Under the pieces are notes generated by a model that was not told the DNA's origin, searched no databases, and worked only from the letters and a program-made list of their open reading frames with translations. A stretch of 64,000 bases of DNA from Verrucomicrobiota bacterium (GTDB taxonomy: Bacteria > Verrucomicrobiota > Verrucomicrobiia > Limisphaerales > UBA9464): the NCBI GenBank assembly GCA_017309115.1, contig JAFLEF010000029.1, positions 28,070 through 92,069 on the forward strand, written 5' to 3'. The translations under genes and the position numbers were made by a program. Of this stretch, positions 16,048 through 24,258 are shown one piece after another (positions within the stretch are counted from its first letter, which is position 1; the number at the start of each line of letters is the position of its first letter).

Positions 16048-18555
16048 TTATTTGGAGTCAGCCGCAGAGGCCTGCGCCGCTTCCAGTTTCTGGATGTCCT
16101 GCGGACTCAATTGGGGACGATCCACGTTGATCGTCACCTTGTTCAGCTTGCCAGTGAAGGCGAACGGCGGTTGGTAATCCGCATCATTCACGCCGGTCAG
16201 AGTATCCGATCCCACGTCGAAGCTCTCGTCCCACTGCAGGATCATCGGCAGAGTGTGCGGCAGGGTGATCGTTTGGACCTCCTGGCCATCCACCTTCAGC
16301 GTTCCAGTGCCGCTCTGGCCCAGACCGCTCAGGTTGTTGAAGAGGAGAGTGCCCACTCCGAGACCGTCGTATTTAAAGTCGAACTCCAGTACATGGCGTC
16401 CCGGCGACAGGGCTTTCGGCCCTTCCCACTTAACGCGACGTAAATCAATGAGGTTCCACAGGAACACGGGTTTGCCCTTGAGCAGGTAGAATCCGTAACC
16501 GGCGAACCGACCACCCGAGGTCAGCATCATGCCCTCGGCCCCACCCGCCGGAACTTCGATGTCGGCGGTGATCGTGTAGGAACTGTTCAGAATGAACGGA
16601 GAGTCGCCCTGGGGCAGACCCACCATCGGCCGGGTGTAAACGAACTCGGTGCGGCCCGCGGTGATATTGGGTCGGGGCGCCACAATGCGGGCGGCGACCG
16701 AAGCATCCAACGGGAAGACCTCATACTTCTTGGCCTCCTGAATGAAGATCTTCTTTAACTCCTTCACCTTGTCCGGATGTTGATCCGCAATGTTCTGGGA
16801 TTGGCTGAAGTCGGTGTTCAGGTTGTACAACTCGAGGACCTGATTGTTGAGCGGGTCGGCGTTCGCCGCGCCGAACGCCTCCCACGGAGCGCGATTCACC
16901 TTGGTGCTGAGCAGCCAACCTTCGTGGTAAAGCGCCCACTGACCCATCATTTCGAAGTACTGAGTCTTGTGTCGGGTCGGGGCCTTGGCGTTCTTCGCGT
17001 CGAACGTGTATGCGAGGCTCGTGCCCTCAATCGGCTGCTGCTTGATGCCATCGACGTATTCCGGTGCCTGGATGCCAGTCACCTCGAGGAGCGTGGGAAC
17101 AATGTCGATCACGTGGCAGAACTGTTCCCGCAGAGCGCCCTGATCCTTGATGTGACCCGGCCAGGAAATGGTCATGCACTGACGAACGCCACCCAGTTTC
17201 GAGGCGTTCTGCTTGAACCAGGTAAACGGCGTGTCGAAAGCCCAGGACCAACCGGCCGACATGTGGTTGTACGTCTGTTCGGTTCCCCACACGTCGTACC
17301 ACTTCATCTGATCCGCCACCGGCACGCTGACGCCATTGAAGAAGGCCACCTCGTTGGGCGTGCCCAGCGGTCCACCCTCGGCGCTCGTGCCGTTGTCGCC
17401 GTTGATATAAATGATGATCGTGTCCTCCAGCTTGCCCATGTCTTCGATCGCTTGGACGACCCGGCCGATTTCGTGATCGGTGTAGGCGGCATAGGCGGCG
17501 AACACTTCCACCTGGCGGATGAACAGCTTCCTCTCCTCCGCCGTGCAGTCGTCCCAGTTCTTGATGACATTGGTTGGCCACGGCTCGAGCTGGGTGTTGG
17601 CCGGGATCACTCCCAGGCGCTTCTGATTCTCAAAAATCCGGTCCCGCAGTTTGTTCCAACCGTCGTCGAACAGGTGCATCGAACGAATCTTGTCCACCCA
17701 TTCCTGAGTCGGGTGATGCGGCGCGTGCGTGCCGCCGGGAACGAAGTAGCAGAAGAACGGCTTGGTCGGATCGATCTGATCAATCCGGTTGAGGTAGTCG
17801 ATGGCGTCATCCGCCATGCCGGTGATCAGGTTCCATCCCGGCTTACCCTGGAAGGGATAGATCTGGGTGGTGTTGCGGAAGAGGTTGGGCTGCCACTGGT
17901 TGGCGTCGCCGCCAATGAACCCGTAAAAGTAGTCGAAGCCCTGTCCAATCGGCCAGTTTTCGAAGGGCCCGATCTGGCTCGCGGCGAACGCCGGCACATT
18001 GTGGTCCTTGCCAAACCACGACGTCGCATAGCCGTTCTCTTTCAGTATCCGGCCGATCGTCGTCTTGTCCTTCGGAATGATGCTGTTGTAGCCGGGAAAC
18101 CCGGTGGACTGCTCGGAAATCACGCCGAAACCGACGGAATGATGATTTCGACCGGTGATGAGGGCCGCGCGAGTGGGTGAACACAGCGCGGTGGAGTGAA
18201 TGTTGTTATAGCGCAGTCCCGTCTTGGCCAAGCGATCCATGGTGGGCGTCGGAATTACGCCGCCGAACGTGCTCGGAACTCCAAACCCGGAGTCGTCGGT
18301 CATGACCAACAACACGTTGGGCGCCTTCTTGGGCGGGACCACCCGGGGTGCCCACCACGGTTTGGACTTCAGTGCGGAGTCCTTGATGACGCCGCCAAAC
18401 TTGGGATCCGGCGGAGGCAATTGTTTGCCACTGATGGTGGTGGTGGCGCTGGGGGAACCCAAAGTGCCGGTCACTTGTTGCGCCGCCAGCGACGAGGCGA
18501 ACAGCAGCGTTAAGGCAACGATGGATTCGCGCAGACGAAATGGGAGTGCGAGCAT
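16048..18555 (-). CDS. Large secreted arylsulfatase
   Basis: 835 residues, exported (signal peptide ending near SLAAQQ). The alkaline-phosphatase-fold sulfatase core starts with KAPNVLLVMTDDSGFG, whose Asp pair binds calcium. The formylglycine motif is CSPTRAALITGR, with Cys at about residue 125. A GKDHNVPAF block and IIIYINGDNGTSAEG supply further metal and active-site residues. The C-terminal 200 residues form an extra beta-rich domain (GYGFYLLKGKPVFLWNLIDL) found in the longer arylsulfatases of about 750-800 residues. It should need a formylglycine-generating enzyme, not seen here. The tandem DUF1254 genes and an exported unknown share its operon. The substrate sulfate ester is unknown. 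Confidence 0.92.
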   Translation of the reverse strand: MLALPFRLRESIVALTLLFASSLAAQQVTGTLGSPSATTTISGKQLPPPDPKFGGVIKDSALKSKPWWAPRVVPPKKAPNVLLVMTDDSGFGVPSTFGGVIPTPTMDRLAKTGLRYNNIHSTALCSPTRAALITGRNHHSVGFGVISEQSTGFPGYNSIIPKDKTTIGRILKENGYATSWFGKDHNVPAFAASQIGPFENWPIGQGFDYFYGFIGGDANQWQPNLFRNTTQIYPFQGKPGWNLITGMADDAIDYLNRIDQIDPTKPFFCYFVPGGTHAPHHPTQEWVDKIRSMHLFDDGWNKLRDRIFENQKRLGVIPANTQLEPWPTNVIKNWDDCTAEERKLFIRQVEVFAAYAAYTDHEIGRVVQAIEDMGKLEDTIIIYINGDNGTSAEGGPLGTPNEVAFFNGVSVPVADQMKWYDVWGTEQTYNHMSAGWSWAFDTPFTWFKQNASKLGGVRQCMTISWPGHIKDQGALREQFCHVIDIVPTLLEVTGIQAPEYVDGIKQQPIEGTSLAYTFDAKNAKAPTRHKTQYFEMMGQWALYHEGWLLSTKVNRAPWEAFGAANADPLNNQVLELYNLNTDFSQSQNIADQHPDKVKELKKIFIQEAKKYEVFPLDASVAARIVAPRPNITAGRTEFVYTRPMVGLPQGDSPFILNSSYTITADIEVPAGGAEGMMLTSGGRFAGYGFYLLKGKPVFLWNLIDLRRVKWEGPKALSPGRHVLEFDFKYDGLGVGTLLFNNLSGLGQSGTGTLKVDGQEVQTITLPHTLPMILQWDESFDVGSDTLTGVNDADYQPPFAFTGKLNKVTINVDRPQLSPQDIQKLEAAQASAADSK

Positions 18556-18587
18556 TGGGAAGGGAGGGGAAACGACAAAAAGAGAGG

Positions 18588-19271
18588 TCAGTTGTTTTGG
18601 TTGAGGTAGTCGTAGTTATGGACCTGGATCGATAGATTCTTGGCCGGGATGTCCACCGTGGCGTACTGGAGGTAATTGAGTCCGCTGCTAAGGGCACGAA
18701 ACGTGGCCGTCGCATTGACCTGATTCCCCTCCGAGTCGGTGGTCACGATCGTCATCTTCCGGACGGCGCGGGTCGGGCCATAAATCCAGATCGACAAGGT
18801 GTCGCCGGGCTGCACCACGCTGCCCCCGGTGAACTGCAGGTCACCGGTGGGTCCCGGGGCAGGTAGCGGGGAATTGCTGACGAAATTAATGACCGCGCCG
18901 GCGGTGGGGAGAGTGTATTTGTCCAGCAGGGTGAGGATGTCCTTGAGGTACTTCTCCAGATCGTCCCGCCGTCGTTCCGCAATGCGCCGCCGGAGGAATC
19001 CGTGAGGTAGAGGAGCGCCGGAATCATTGAGCACCGTCCGCTGGATCTGGTTGTTCGGACCGTAAAGGCACTGGTCGATCCGGGTGTCTTCAACCGATCC
19101 GTTGGAGAGCACTTCGATGCGGCAATTCCAGGAGTACTGCTGCATCAGGGCCGCATTGCGCTGCCGGGCGGCGATGATGCTGTTGGCCAAGCCTTCATTG
19201 GGAACCTGCGCCCAGGCACTGAACAAAGCGGCGCCCAGCAGCAAGACCACCCAAACTAATCGAGAATTCAC
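18588..19271 (-). CDS. Exported protein of unknown function, first gene of the sulfatase operon
   Basis: 227 residues from a GTG at 19271, with a signal peptide (VVLLLGAALFSAWAQ). The mature protein has an N-terminal helical part (NSIIAARQRNAALMQQYSWN) and a beta-rich remainder ending KNLSIQVHNYDYLNQNN. It resembles the LolA-like or outer-membrane-associated beta proteins often found in this lineage, but no family can be named with confidence. It lies 32 bases upstream of the arylsulfatase and should be cotranscribed with it. The upstream interval to 19437 probably holds the operon promoter, which I could not define. Confidence 0.65.
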   Translation of the reverse strand: MNSRLVWVVLLLGAALFSAWAQVPNEGLANSIIAARQRNAALMQQYSWNCRIEVLSNGSVEDTRIDQCLYGPNNQIQRTVLNDSGAPLPHGFLRRRIAERRRDDLEKYLKDILTLLDKYTLPTAGAVINFVSNSPLPAPGPTGDLQFTGGSVVQPGDTLSIWIYGPTRAVRKMTIVTTDSEGNQVNATATFRALSSGLNYLQYATVDIPAKNLSIQVHNYDYLNQNN

Positions 19272-19437
19272 GGGATTGAAACGGCGACGAAACCCCGGTT
19301 GCTGCCGTTTTGCCCGAGAACGCGAGAGCGCGCTGGATCAGGATCCACTTTCAGCTTAGATCATTTCGTCGACGCCCGACCCTACGAAAAACGACTTCAC
19401 ACTGACTATTGAACTTTGGTCTAAGCCAGCGGTCGGC

Positions 19438-20003
19438 CTACTGAGGCGCATTGGTGGCCGTCCCTTTTCGCTCAGCTTCGAAGGCGCTGAAGTCCCCCGT
19501 GGAATTCTTCAAGGTCTGCACCGAGCCATCGAGCAGGCAGTAGTTTCGCTCCCAAGTGCCATCAGGTAATTGCCGCGCTGCCTTTTCTCGAAAGAAGATG
19601 AGATTGGCTTCCGCCTCAGAGATGGCCCGGTCGTGGGGAAAAAACTCGAACTGATCGAGCCCAATTCCGCCGGGCAAGGTGCCGTCTGCGGCCAGTGGGA
19701 TTTCCGCCCTGAACTCGTCGAACGAAGTGGGTAGGCGATACTGGTTGTCTACAGAAAAAATCCGGGCGGCGCGCGGTACAACCAACCTGCCAACACGGCG
19801 TGGGCGGGAATCTGCCCGGCCTTGCGCGCCAGATCGCAAAAGACCACCTGAGCGACATCCCGGGCGATGTCGGCATTGCCGCTGACCCGTCGGGCGGCGG
19901 CCCAGACCAGATTGCAGTGCCGCCGGACCAGTTCCGCGAACGCTTCCTCCACGCCTTGGTCAGCGTAGCGGCGCAGGAGTTCGGCATCAGAAAGCGGTGA
20001 CAT
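19438..20003 (-). pseudogene. Decayed sigma-factor fusion gene (internal deletion and frameshift)
   Basis: From an ATG at 20003 the minus strand encodes a normal ECF region 2: LSDAELLRRYADQGVEEAFAELVRRH, abbreviated here to its ends, then RRVSGNADIARDVAQVVFCDLA. Just after AGWLYR the frame runs into a stop at 19749. A different minus frame then continues with NQYRLPTSFDEFRAEI and a C-terminal GTWERNYCLLDGSVQTL, stopping at 19438. Region 4 and the middle of the protein are missing. The simplest reading is an internal deletion, joining the start and end of a sigma/transmembrane fusion gene out of frame near 19750-19760. It is unlikely to make a working sigma factor. Confidence 0.65.
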
Positions 20004-20254
20004 CGTCGGTTCCGAGAGAACACCCGCCCCGGAACATTTCCGACACGGCAAATTGCCGAGAGAAGGCGCAACCCCGTGACAGTCACGCAAAAGCTCAGCC
20101 GCCGGGCGCATTTCCTCAGTGTTTCCGGCAACGCAGCCGAGTTTGCCGTTGACGATGGTTTTGCCGGACGCGTTGATTTGGAAACCGTTTCCGCCGCGCT
20201 GCGCCCTTCATGGGGTCCATCCGTACCGGCAACGTCTTTGCCTCCAGAATTTCC

Positions 20255-21367
20255 ATGAGCCGAAAACTAAACTTGGCGATCGTCGGACTCGGCTTCGGGT
20301 CCGAGTTCATTCCCATCTATCAACGGCACCCGCAGGCCAACATGTATGCCATCTGCCAGCGGTCGAAGGACAAACTCGACGCCGTCGGCAAGGCCTTCGG
20401 CGTGGAGAAGCGCTACCAAAGTTTTGAGGATCTGATCCGGGATCCGCACGTGGACGCCGTGCACATCAACTCCCCGATTCACCTGCACGCCTCGCAGTCC
20501 ATCGCCGCCCTCCGCGCCGGCAAACACGTAGCCTGCACCGTTCCCGCCTGCACCACGTTGGAGGAAGCCCGCGAAATCGTGAAGGCCAGCAAGGAGAGCG
20601 GGAAGAAGTACATGATGATGGAGACGGTGGTGTGGAGCCGGGAGTATTTGTACGTCCGCTCCCTCCGCGATTCCGGCAAGCTGGGCCGCATCCAGTTTGT
20701 TCGGGGCAGCCATCTCCAGAACATGGCCGGTTGGCCGGGATACTGGGAAGGTCTTCCGCCCATGCACTACGCCACCCACTGCGTCAGCCCTTGCCTGGGC
20801 ATCGTGAATGGCGAAGCGGAATTCGTGTCCTGCCTGGGTTCCGGCCGCATTTCCGAAGCCCGAATCGCGAAGTACGGCTCGCCCTTCTCCTTCGAAACGG
20901 CCCACTTCAAGGTGCGCAATCAAGACATCGCCGGCGAAGTCACCCGGTATCTGTTCGACGCCGCGCGTCAGTATCAGGAGAGCTTCGACTGCTATGGCTC
21001 CGAGACCTCTTTCGAGTGGCAGCTGACCGAACACGACGATCCGGTGCTGCACGTGGGCGGCGAGAAGGTGGAGAAGGTGAAGATTCCCGACTTCGCGCAT
21101 TTGCTGCCGGAAGGCATTCGGGAGTTCACGACCAAGTGCGTGTACGACCTGGCGGAAAACGCCCATCTGAGCTTCATCCAAGGCAGCGGACACGGCGGCA
21201 GTCATCCGCACTTGGCGCATGAGTTCATCAGCGCGGTCCTCGAGAACCGACCCAGCTTCCCTGACGTTTATCAGTCGGTGAACTGGACCATGGTCGGCAT
21301 TCTGGCCCACGAATCCGCCCTGCGCAGCGGCGAGAAGATGCATCTGCCGAACTTCCGCGGCGTTTGA
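20255..21367 (+). CDS. Gfo/Idh/MocA-family oxidoreductase lacking the usual EKP motif
   Basis: 370 residues from the ATG at 20255, which directly precedes the Rossmann strand (KLNLAIVGLGFGSEFIPI). The NAD(P)-binding part continues with DAVHINSPIHLHASQSIAAL. Most family members then have GKHVxCEKP, with the Lys serving in catalysis. Here the segment reads GKHVACTVPACTTLEEA, without that Lys. The C-terminal beta-sheet domain includes RGSHLQNMAGWPGYWEGLPP. An MFS transporter follows 221 bases downstream, suggesting uptake and modification of a sugar or cyclitol. The substrate is unknown, and classical dehydrogenase chemistry is uncertain given the missing Lys. Confidence 0.82.
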   Translation: MSRKLNLAIVGLGFGSEFIPIYQRHPQANMYAICQRSKDKLDAVGKAFGVEKRYQSFEDLIRDPHVDAVHINSPIHLHASQSIAALRAGKHVACTVPACTTLEEAREIVKASKESGKKYMMMETVVWSREYLYVRSLRDSGKLGRIQFVRGSHLQNMAGWPGYWEGLPPMHYATHCVSPCLGIVNGEAEFVSCLGSGRISEARIAKYGSPFSFETAHFKVRNQDIAGEVTRYLFDAARQYQESFDCYGSETSFEWQLTEHDDPVLHVGGEKVEKVKIPDFAHLLPEGIREFTTKCVYDLAENAHLSFIQGSGHGGSHPHLAHEFISAVLENRPSFPDVYQSVNWTMVGILAHESALRSGEKMHLPNFRGV

Positions 21368-21588
21368 GCCAACCGGGCGTTTCCGGTTGAAGACGTATCG
21401 GGGCCTGCCCAAGCGGGCCCCGTTTCGTTTGGAAACTTGGCCCGTTCGGGCGCGTTGATTCGCGACTCCCTGTGCCGAGTTACGGATCCGACGCGCCTAC
21501 CCCAGCTTTCGAAAAGGAATTGTAGACCGTCCTACCGCAGTTCGGTTTACTTCGCCGACCACTCTCTCAAAAACAGCACAGTTCCTCT

Positions 21589-23028
21589 ATGAGTAACGAT
21601 AAAACCAACCCCAATCGCCTGTTGTGGGCGGGGTTCATGGCGATCCTCGCAGCCGGTGTCGGCTTTGGCGTCCGCGGCGGCATTCTGTCCGACTGGGGCG
21701 CCCAATACGGCTTCACCCAAACCGAGTTGGGCGAAGTCACCGGCTTCGGGCTCGTCGGGTTCGGCGTCGTCATTTTGATCGGCGCTCTGCTCGCTGACAT
21801 CGTCGGCTACGGAAAGCTGATGGTCTCGGCCTTTATCTGCCATTTTGCGTCCGCTGTGCTCACGCTGTTCGCCACGGCTGCCTTCGCCAAAGGCGGCAAG
21901 GAAGCGGCCTATAGCTGCTTGAAGTGGGGTATGATTTTGTTCTCGGTCGGCAACGGTTTGGCCGAAGCGGTCGTCAATCCGCTGGTGGCCTCGCTCTTCC
22001 CGAAAAACCGCACTCACTACCTGAACATTCTGCACGCCGGTTGGCCGGCCGGCTTGGTGCTGGGCGCTCTGGCGTCCTACTTCCTCGTGGGCAAGGCCCG
22101 TTGGGAAATTCAATGGGCGCTGTTCCTCATTCCGGTCGTTATCTACGGCGCCATGTGCCTGGGACAACACTTCCCGAAATCCGAAGCGTCGGAAAAGGGT
22201 GTCAGCTTCGGCGAAATGTTGGCCGAGTTTGCCGCTCCCTTGCTGTTGCTCCTGTTGTTCATCCACGCCCTGGTCGGCTACGTCGAACTGGGAACCGACT
22301 CCTGGATCTCCAACATCACCGGCAACATCCTGGCCAGCCCGCAAAGCGGTCTGCTGCTCTTCGTTTACACCTCGACCCTGATGTTCGTTCTGCGGTTCTT
22401 CGCCGGACCCATCGTTCACAAGATCTCTCCTCCGGGATTGCTCTTCGTCAGCGCGATCTTCGGCGCCACTGGTTTGTTGCTCTTGGGTAGCGCCCAAGGC
22501 GCCGTTGGCTGCGTGATCGCGGCCACGGTCTACGGCATCGGCAAGACCTTCCTCTGGCCGACGATGCTGGGCGTGGTTTCGGACCGGTTCCCCAAGGGCG
22601 GCGCCATCACCATCGGCGCCATCGGCGGTATCGGCATGTTGAGCGCCGGCTTCCTCGGCGGTCCGGGCATTGGCTACAAGCAGGACTTCTTCGCCTCCAA
22701 TCACCTGAAGGCCAACGCGCCGGAAGTTTATCAGGAGTTCAAGGCGCCGAATGAGAATCGGTTCCTCTTCTTCCCGGCCATTGTCGGCTTGGAAGGCAGC
22801 AAGGTCGCCGCCGTCCGAAACACTCCCGCCGAGAAACGCACTCCAGCCCAGGTGAAGGTGCACGATGCCGATCTCCACGGTGGCCGTTCCGCCCTCAAAG
22901 CGACCGCTGCTGTCCCCGCGCTGATGGCCTTCCTCTATCTCCTCATCCTCCTCTACTTCAAGGCCAAGGGTGGTTACAAGCCGGTCCACATCGAAGGTAC
23001 CGGCCACAACGCCCACGAAGTGGCGTAG
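21589..23028 (+). CDS. Major facilitator superfamily transporter
   Basis: 479 residues with about 11-12 hydrophobic helices spread over the protein. It begins NRLLWAGFMAILAAGVGFG and shows the MFS loop 2-3 pattern near GALLADIVGYGKLMV. A longer soluble insertion lies between the last helices (about residues 365-435, DFFASNHLKANAPEVYQEF). The substrate cannot be read from the sequence. The preceding Gfo/Idh/MocA oxidoreductase gene makes a sugar or sugar-acid plausible. A strong terminator lies 22 bases after the stop. Confidence 0.85.
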   Translation: MSNDKTNPNRLLWAGFMAILAAGVGFGVRGGILSDWGAQYGFTQTELGEVTGFGLVGFGVVILIGALLADIVGYGKLMVSAFICHFASAVLTLFATAAFAKGGKEAAYSCLKWGMILFSVGNGLAEAVVNPLVASLFPKNRTHYLNILHAGWPAGLVLGALASYFLVGKARWEIQWALFLIPVVIYGAMCLGQHFPKSEASEKGVSFGEMLAEFAAPLLLLLLFIHALVGYVELGTDSWISNITGNILASPQSGLLLFVYTSTLMFVLRFFAGPIVHKISPPGLLFVSAIFGATGLLLLGSAQGAVGCVIAATVYGIGKTFLWPTMLGVVSDRFPKGGAITIGAIGGIGMLSAGFLGGPGIGYKQDFFASNHLKANAPEVYQEFKAPNENRFLFFPAIVGLEGSKVAAVRNTPAEKRTPAQVKVHDADLHGGRSALKATAAVPALMAFLYLLILLYFKAKGGYKPVHIEGTGHNAHEVA

Positions 23029-23049
23029 GGCTTCCCCTTCCCAAGCCAG

Positions 23050-23077
23050 GCGGCTCCCTCACCGGAGCCGCTTTTTT
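23050..23077 (+). terminator. Rho-independent terminator after the MFS transporter gene
   Basis: GCGGCTCC pairs with GGAGCCGC around a six-base loop, and six T follow. It sits 22 bases after the transporter stop codon. Confidence 0.88.
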
Positions 23078-23155
23078 ATTGTCCCGGATTCTGCGGTCGG
23101 GGGCGGAAGAAGCTGAGAGTTGGGAGGAGCGAAAACCGGTGAACCGGATCTGCGT

Positions 23156-24016
23156 TCAGAACGCGAAGAACTCAAACGTTCCGACGAATCCCGCCACCGC
23201 ATGCTCCCCTTCGGGTTCCGCCGGCAGGTGGCTCCCCAAAATATCCCGGGACGCCGCGCTCATTAGACACCGCCGTTGCAGGCTGGCGGCCAATTTCTCC
23301 ATGCGGAAAATGAAATTCACCTCGGGACCGGATAGGCTTTCTTCACCCATTGAAGGAGCGCCTCCCATGAAGACCTGTCCGCAATGGAGCACGATGCGGA
23401 AGGGTGGTTGGGCTGCGGTTTGCAATTGCTTCAACTCGGTCAGCGCCTTGAGCAACGGTCCCCGATCGGCTTCGCCCGCCGGCCAATAGGCGAAGAAGCC
23501 ATCTCCCAAATACTTGTTGATACTGCCGCCATTGCCCTCGATGACCTGTTTGCAGTTCGAAAACCAGCGTCCGGTGATTACCGGCAACTGCTCAGCCGTG
23601 ACGGCTCGTCCCAACTCAGTGGAACCTTCAATGTCCGCCAGCAACAACCAACAGTTGGCCGAACGAATATCCATCAACGTCCGGTCCGCCAATTCCCCCG
23701 ACAGCGCCGTGTCCGTGGCCTTCTGACAAAACTTCATCAGGGCCGACCCAATCTGGATCGCCGCGCCGTCACTCAGTGGCACCGGCTGCGCCACGCGACG
23801 GCCATTCAAATAGGTTCCGTTGCTGCTGCCCAAATCCACCAGCCAATACTCATTTTCGCCTTGGCGATGGATGACGGCGTGCTTGCGCGACACCTTGTCA
23901 TCCCGCAGGACGAGCTGGTTGTTGGTCGCTCGACCGATGGAACACGAGCCTTGAACAGGCACGATCGGCGCGCCTGCCTGCTCGATCCAGGCCCGGACTT
24001 CACGTGGTTCATTCAT
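23156..24016 (-). CDS. FHA domain - class III nucleotidyl cyclase protein
   Basis: 286 residues, soluble. The FHA domain (about 20-95) has CSIGRATNNQLVL, SRKHAVIH and DLGSSNGTYLNG, the phosphothreonine-binding signature. A class III adenylate/guanylate cyclase domain follows (about 125-285). LLLADIEGSTELG holds the first metal Asp and INKYLGDGFFAYWP the second, so metal binding looks intact. The protein could turn a phosphorylation signal into cyclic nucleotide, or the cyclase may be regulatory. It is divergent from the sigma-54 response regulator gene, with 242 bases between starts. Confidence 0.87.
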   Translation of the reverse strand: MNEPREVRAWIEQAGAPIVPVQGSCSIGRATNNQLVLRDDKVSRKHAVIHRQGENEYWLVDLGSSNGTYLNGRRVAQPVPLSDGAAIQIGSALMKFCQKATDTALSGELADRTLMDIRSANCWLLLADIEGSTELGRAVTAEQLPVITGRWFSNCKQVIEGNGGSINKYLGDGFFAYWPAGEADRGPLLKALTELKQLQTAAQPPFRIVLHCGQVFMGGAPSMGEESLSGPEVNFIFRMEKLAASLQRRCLMSAASRDILGSHLPAEPEGEHAVAGFVGTFEFFAF

Positions 24017-24258
24017 TTCGAAACGACTGCCAAAAGGTAATCAGCGCGCCCACAAGCACAACGCAGTAATCACTTCGTTTGCAGACAAGTCACCTGGAGC
24101 CATTCGGCCCGGACGTCTTCGTTCCGGACAAATTCCGGCCAAAGTCGGCCGATTTCCGCAAAAAGCCACCTTGCCAGCCCCTCCCACCACCCAGTCCGAC
24201 CCGCGGCTCCCCACGAGGAACTTGGTTCTCGCTCCGCCTTGAAGCATTCTCCCACCTC

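Noticed and set aside
16777-18180. 467-codon open frame opposite the arylsulfatase
   Set aside because: Shadow frame; the sulfatase on the other strand has the full active-site motif.
21547-23016. 489-codon open frame opposite the MFS transporter
   Set aside because: Translation is made of charged low-complexity residues (Glu/Gln/Asp/Gly), the mirror of hydrophobic helix codons.
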